DNA of 7,609 nucleotides from an uncultured Micrococcales bacterium (GTDB taxonomy: Bacteria; Actinomycetota; Actinomycetes; Actinomycetales; Microbacteriaceae): NCBI GenBank assembly GCA_903824455.1, contig CAIJWY010000150.1:1-7609 (forward strand), read 5' to 3'. The notes below the pieces were generated by a model that did not search any database, was not told where the DNA came from, and saw nothing but the letters and a program-made list of their open reading frames with translations. Positions within the stretch are counted from its first letter, which is position 1; the number at the start of each line of letters is the position of its first letter. Both the position numbers and the translations under genes were made by a program. Positions 5,005-7,609 of the stretch are shown piece after piece.

Positions 5005-5628
5005 ATGAACTTCAAGGAACCGGCACAGGGCAGAAAAAGCGCTTATTACCTTCGCAATCGCCTGGCGCTTATATCTGCGGCACAGCAAGTGCTTGCCGAG
5101 AAGGGGCCGGACACCAATCTAGAAGATGTGGCGAACGCTGCCGGCATGGCGGTCAGCACCATATACAAACACTTTGCCGGTCGAGAAGAAATGGTTCAAG
5201 TAGCTCTTTTGGAAGCCATGCATGAGTGGGAAAGAGACACCTTTGCCACTTTTAGCGAATCCGACGAGCCTCTGAAACAACTGGTCGCCCCGATGAAAGC
5301 ATTTTTGCAACTCAAGCGGACTCACCCGCTCATCGCCCAATTAGTAACCAAAAACCGAGAAGTGGCGTTTCGAATGGCACCGATTACGTCGGCGAATCTG
5401 TTAGCTCACGTAAAGAGACTCACCAAGTCTGGGGAATTAAAGATCGACAACCCTGAACTTAGAACCAGAAACGTGATTGCCTGCTTATCTTCAGCTCTTG
5501 AAGACCACCTAATGAACCCCAAAAGCAGTGAGAAAGAAAACTTACAAGCACTAGTAATTGCCCTCGGAATGCTGGGCATTGATGAAGCTAAGGCTTCGAA
5601 ACTGCTGCTTCCAGGCTCTCCAGTTTAG
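5005..5628 (+). CDS. TetR/AcrR-family transcriptional regulator
   Basis: A 207-residue cytosolic DNA-binding protein, a normal length for the family. The N-terminal TetR domain covers about 17-65: helix 1 (LRNRLALISAAQQVLAEKG, 16-34), then the helix-turn-helix NLEDVANAAGMAVSTIYKHF (38-57) with the characteristic YKHF end, and a following GREEMV. Residues from about 70 form the all-helical ligand/dimer domain, too divergent to name an inducer. In this family a ligand releases the dimer from its operator. The natural target is the 12-bp inverted repeat in the upstream gap, which would control the divergent secreted-protein gene and perhaps this gene. The regulator also converges on a desaturase gene with only 5 bp between stop codons, so a membrane-lipid role is possible but weaker. 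The start ATG agrees with a -10 6 nt upstream. Confidence 0.92.
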   Translation: MNFKEPAQGRKSAYYLRNRLALISAAQQVLAEKGPDTNLEDVANAAGMAVSTIYKHFAGREEMVQVALLEAMHEWERDTFATFSESDEPLKQLVAPMKAFLQLKRTHPLIAQLVTKNREVAFRMAPITSANLLAHVKRLTKSGELKIDNPELRTRNVIACLSSALEDHLMNPKSSEKENLQALVIALGMLGIDEAKASKLLLPGSPV

Positions 5629-5633
5629 GCAGA

Positions 5634-6722
5634 CTAGCTTCTAGGTCTAAGTGTTGCCACCATTGGGCACACGAACGGATCCGAGTTTTTGCTCAAGCCA
5701 ACGTCGTTTAGATAGCGCATTACAACCGCATAGCTGGACAGAAGATTCATTTCGACCAGGGGAATCGAATTTTCTCTACAGTATTCAAGAACGATCGCGT
5801 GGGCCTTGCGGAGGTTTGGTCTGGCCATCGATGGAAACAGGTGGTGCTCAACTTGGTAGTTCAATCCGCCCATGAGGTTGTCGGTTAGCCAGGTGCCGCG
5901 AATGTTTCTGCTGGTAAGAACCTGACGCTGAAAAAAGTCAATCTTGGCATCGCGCTCGATTAGGGGCATTCCCTTGTGGTTCGGAGCAAAGGCAGCTCCC
6001 ATGAAGAAACCAAACATAAACATCATGAAAAACCAGAGTGCAATTGCCCAGGCCCAGCCAAACATGAGAGTGAACACTAGGTAAGGCGCAACTTGTCGCA
6101 CCATCATCAGACCAAATTCCAAAGTGCGGGTTCCAATTTTTCGTTCTTTACGCTTCAGGCTGGCAAAGCTGTCTAGTAGCAAATCAAAACCGGTGAAGAG
6201 AAGTAGGAACGGGAAAAGGTAACCCTGTCGGTTTGAAAGCCAACGCTCAAAGCCCTTTTTCTCGTTACGTGATTCTGGAGTGAAACTAAGCACTCGAATG
6301 GCGATGTCGGGGTCTTCGCCAATTTGATTTGGCTTTTGGTGATGCTTATTGTGCTTCCGCAACCAAAAACCGTAGCTGAGACCGGCAAAAAGGTTAGCGA
6401 GAATTAGACCCAGCCAGTCATTTGCCTTGTTGTTTCTAAATACCTGACGGTGAGCCGCCTCGTGCGAAATGAATCCGTACTGGGCAGACATAATTCCGAG
6501 TAGACCGACAACTAGAAACGCCAGAAAGATCCAAGCCCAGTGTTGGTCGACCAGCGCTCCGACGAATCCGCCAGCGACCCAAAGAGCCGATGCGATCGCG
6601 GAAATGGCAATCAAACGGATGATGTAGAAGCTTGGCTTCTTAGTGAGTAGACCCACGTTTTTTACGCGGTTCAAAATCTCAGTGAATTGGGAGACCGTCT
6701 GTCGGCCGACTAATACGGTCAT
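5634..6722 (-). CDS. Membrane-bound fatty acid desaturase (acyl-lipid/acyl-CoA type)
   Basis: A 362-residue integral membrane di-iron enzyme that introduces a double bond into fatty acyl chains. The three histidine boxes are intact: HEAAH (87-91), HNKHH (124-128) and QVEHH (290-294). The Q at the start of the third box is typical of the front-end/linoleoyl-CoA-desaturase-like branch that includes actinobacterial DesA3-type proteins. Hydrophobic pairs precede box 1 (about 33-58 and 63-82) and lie between boxes 2 and 3 (about 167-184 and 208-245), placing all boxes on the cytoplasmic side. No N-terminal cytochrome b5 domain is present, so an external electron donor is needed; none is encoded in the window. 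Substrate and bond position cannot be read from the sequence. It lies 40 bp downstream of ychF on the same strand but has its own -10 6 nt before the ATG. It converges on the TetR gene. Confidence 0.92.
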   Translation of the reverse strand: MTVLVGRQTVSQFTEILNRVKNVGLLTKKPSFYIIRLIAISAIASALWVAGGFVGALVDQHWAWIFLAFLVVGLLGIMSAQYGFISHEAAHRQVFRNNKANDWLGLILANLFAGLSYGFWLRKHNKHHQKPNQIGEDPDIAIRVLSFTPESRNEKKGFERWLSNRQGYLFPFLLLFTGFDLLLDSFASLKRKERKIGTRTLEFGLMMVRQVAPYLVFTLMFGWAWAIALWFFMMFMFGFFMGAAFAPNHKGMPLIERDAKIDFFQRQVLTSRNIRGTWLTDNLMGGLNYQVEHHLFPSMARPNLRKAHAIVLEYCRENSIPLVEMNLLSSYAVVMRYLNDVGLSKNSDPFVCPMVATLRPRS

Positions 6723-6728
6723 TAACTA

Positions 6729-6734
6729 AGACTA
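6729..6734 (-). promoter_or_regulatory. Predicted -10 element of the desaturase gene (leaderless start)
   Basis: TAGTCT on the minus strand is followed by TAGTTA and then ATG at 6722-6720, placing transcription start at the start codon. No Shine-Dalgarno is present in the 40-bp gap to ychF, and no terminator for ychF is seen there, so some read-through from ychF is possible. Confidence 0.48.
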
Positions 6735-6762
6735 CGTGCCGAACCTGAGAAACCTTGGCGTT

Positions 6763-7609
6763 TTAGACGTTGAAACGGAACTCGACCACATCGCCGTCGT
6801 GCATTACGTATTCTTTGCCCTCCATGCGAACCTTTCCGGCCGCCTTAGCATCGGCCATGGAACCAGCAGCATCAAGATCAGCAAACGAAACAATTTCAGC
6901 CTTGATGAAGCCGCGCTCAAAGTCGGTGTGAATAACCCCGGCTGCTTGAGGAGCCTTGTCGCCAATGCGAATGGTCCAGGCGCGGGCCTCCTTAGGGCCA
7001 GCAGTTAGGTAAGTCTGAAGACCTAGCGTGTGGAAACCAACACGAGCCAACTGATCTAAACCAGACTCACCGAGACCCAGTGAGTCGAGTAACTCATTCG
7101 CTTCCTCGGTAGTGAGATCGATCAGTTCGCTCTCAACCTTGGCGTCAAGGAAAACAGCCTCCGAAGGTGCAACAAGGTCCGCGAGCGCCTTCTTCTTCGC
7201 TGGGTCGACGAGAATGCTCTCGTCCACGTTGAAAACATAAAGAATCGGTTTGGCGGTAAGAAGGCCAAGCTCCTTGATCGGAGTTAGGTCAATCTTCGTG
7301 GCGCTTAGCGGCTTTCCGTCGTTAAGTTCCTTCAAAGCTTCGTCGACCACATCGAGCGTGGCAGGGTCAGCTTTCTTGCCCTTTACTTCCTTCTCGATGC
7401 GAGTGCGGGCCTTTTCTAGGGTCTGCATGTCAGCAAGAATCAGTTCGGTGTTGATGGTCTCGATGTCTGAGTGCGCATCCACCTTGCCGTCAACGTGAAT
7501 CACGTCTGGGTCAACAAATCCTCGCACTACCTGGGCGATGGCATCGGCTTCACGAATGTTGGCAAGGAACTGGTTACCCAGCCCTTCACCAACCGAAGCC
7601 CCTCGCACG
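6763..7609 (-). CDS. ychF: Ribosome-associated ATPase YchF (OLA1/Obg-like), lacking the N-terminal start
   Basis: The gene runs off the right edge; 281 C-terminal residues of an expected total of about 360 are present. The edge falls just after the G3 motif: the first residues ([15 protein letters not shown]) are the conserved stretch following DxAGL. The helical/coiled-coil insertion spans about 45-110. The nucleotide-base motif is NVDE (127-130), the YchF form of the GTPase NKxD motif that shifts preference from GTP to ATP. The C-terminal TGS domain spans about 215-281 ([29 protein letters not shown]). In other bacteria YchF is a cytosolic ATPase that binds ribosomes and acts as a negative factor in oxidative-stress responses. 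The Walker A region and start codon are outside the window. It is followed 40 bp later by the desaturase gene on the same strand. Confidence 0.95.
   Translation of the reverse strand, partial: VRGASVGEGLGNQFLANIREADAIAQVVRGFVDPDVIHVDGKVDAHSDIETINTELILADMQTLEKARTRIEKEVKGKKADPATLDVVDEALKELNDGKPLSATKIDLTPIKELGLLTAKPILYVFNVDESILVDPAKKKALADLVAPSEAVFLDAKVESELIDLTTEEANELLDSLGLGESGLDQLARVGFHTLGLQTYLTAGPKEARAWTIRIGDKAPQAAGVIHTDFERGFIKAEIVSFADLDAAGSMADAKAAGKVRMEGKEYVMHDGDVVEFRFNV

Noticed and set aside
4893..5225. 110-codon plus-strand frame across the tetR promoter region
   Set aside because: Its translation is low-complexity Ser/Gly/Arg out of frame with a clear TetR domain, and it would run through the operator-like repeat.
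6723..6762. A terminator for ychF in the gap before the desaturase gene
   Set aside because: Only short direct repeats of AACCT are present; no stem with a T-run can be formed.
6736..7008. 90-codon plus-strand frame opposite ychF
   Set aside because: It lies wholly antisense to the conserved TGS domain of ychF and has no coding evidence of its own.
1..7609. Mobile elements, CRISPR arrays, tRNA/rRNA genes, attachment sites or phage genes
   Set aside because: I scanned the gaps and gene contents and saw no transposase or integrase motifs, no spaced direct repeats, no cloverleaf-like segments and no terminal repeats.

Overview
This window is ordinary chromosomal DNA from an actinobacterium. 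Its moderate GC content, very short intergenic gaps and gene order suggest a small-genome Microbacteriaceae-type organism (the Rhodoluna/Aquiluna kind of freshwater actinobacterium). That placement is inferred from gene content and style, not from a database match. The supporting signs are a DUF3117 mini-protein, an actinobacterial-type DapD, a divergent dapE/dapD pair, GTG and TTG starts, and widespread leaderless gene starts.

Layout. Positions 1-134 (-) hold the N-terminus of a TatA/TatB-type twin-arginine translocase subunit, divergent from a class I O-methyltransferase (194-823, +). A strong bidirectional terminator (831-863) separates the methyltransferase from a convergent DUF3117 gene (869-1042, -). 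Upstream of that lies dapE (1133-2212, -), divergent across only 30 bp from dapD (2243-3199, +); both enzymes act in the succinylase branch of diaminopimelate/lysine synthesis. The stop codon of dapD abuts the stop of a large gene for a multidomain secreted protein (3200-4903, -). That gene is divergent from a TetR-family regulator (5005-5628, +), with a perfect 12+5+12 inverted repeat between them. The regulator converges on a membrane fatty-acid desaturase (5634-6722, -). The window ends in the C-terminal three quarters of ychF (6763-7609, -).

How the genes fit together. The 1-3199 half is housekeeping: Tat export, cell-wall precursor and lysine synthesis, and a conserved small protein. Its linkage resembles, in compressed form, the dapD-dapE-DUF3117-methyltransferase-tatB region I recall from mycobacteria. 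The 3200-5628 block (secreted protein plus TetR regulator) looks accessory and more AT-rich to the eye. It reads as a self-contained regulated unit: the inverted repeat overlaps the likely -10 of the secreted-protein gene and is the natural candidate operator for the regulator.

The most striking sequence-level pattern is in the gene starts. Six of the eight genes whose start lies in the window (tatB, methyltransferase, dapE, dapD, tetR, desaturase) have a TANNNT -10 hexamer ending exactly 6 or 7 nt before the start codon and no convincing Shine-Dalgarno sequence, which predicts leaderless mRNAs. The other two (DUF3117 and the secreted protein) instead carry an AAGGAG ribosome binding site. 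I see no mobile element, CRISPR array, RNA gene or obviously new multi-gene system here.
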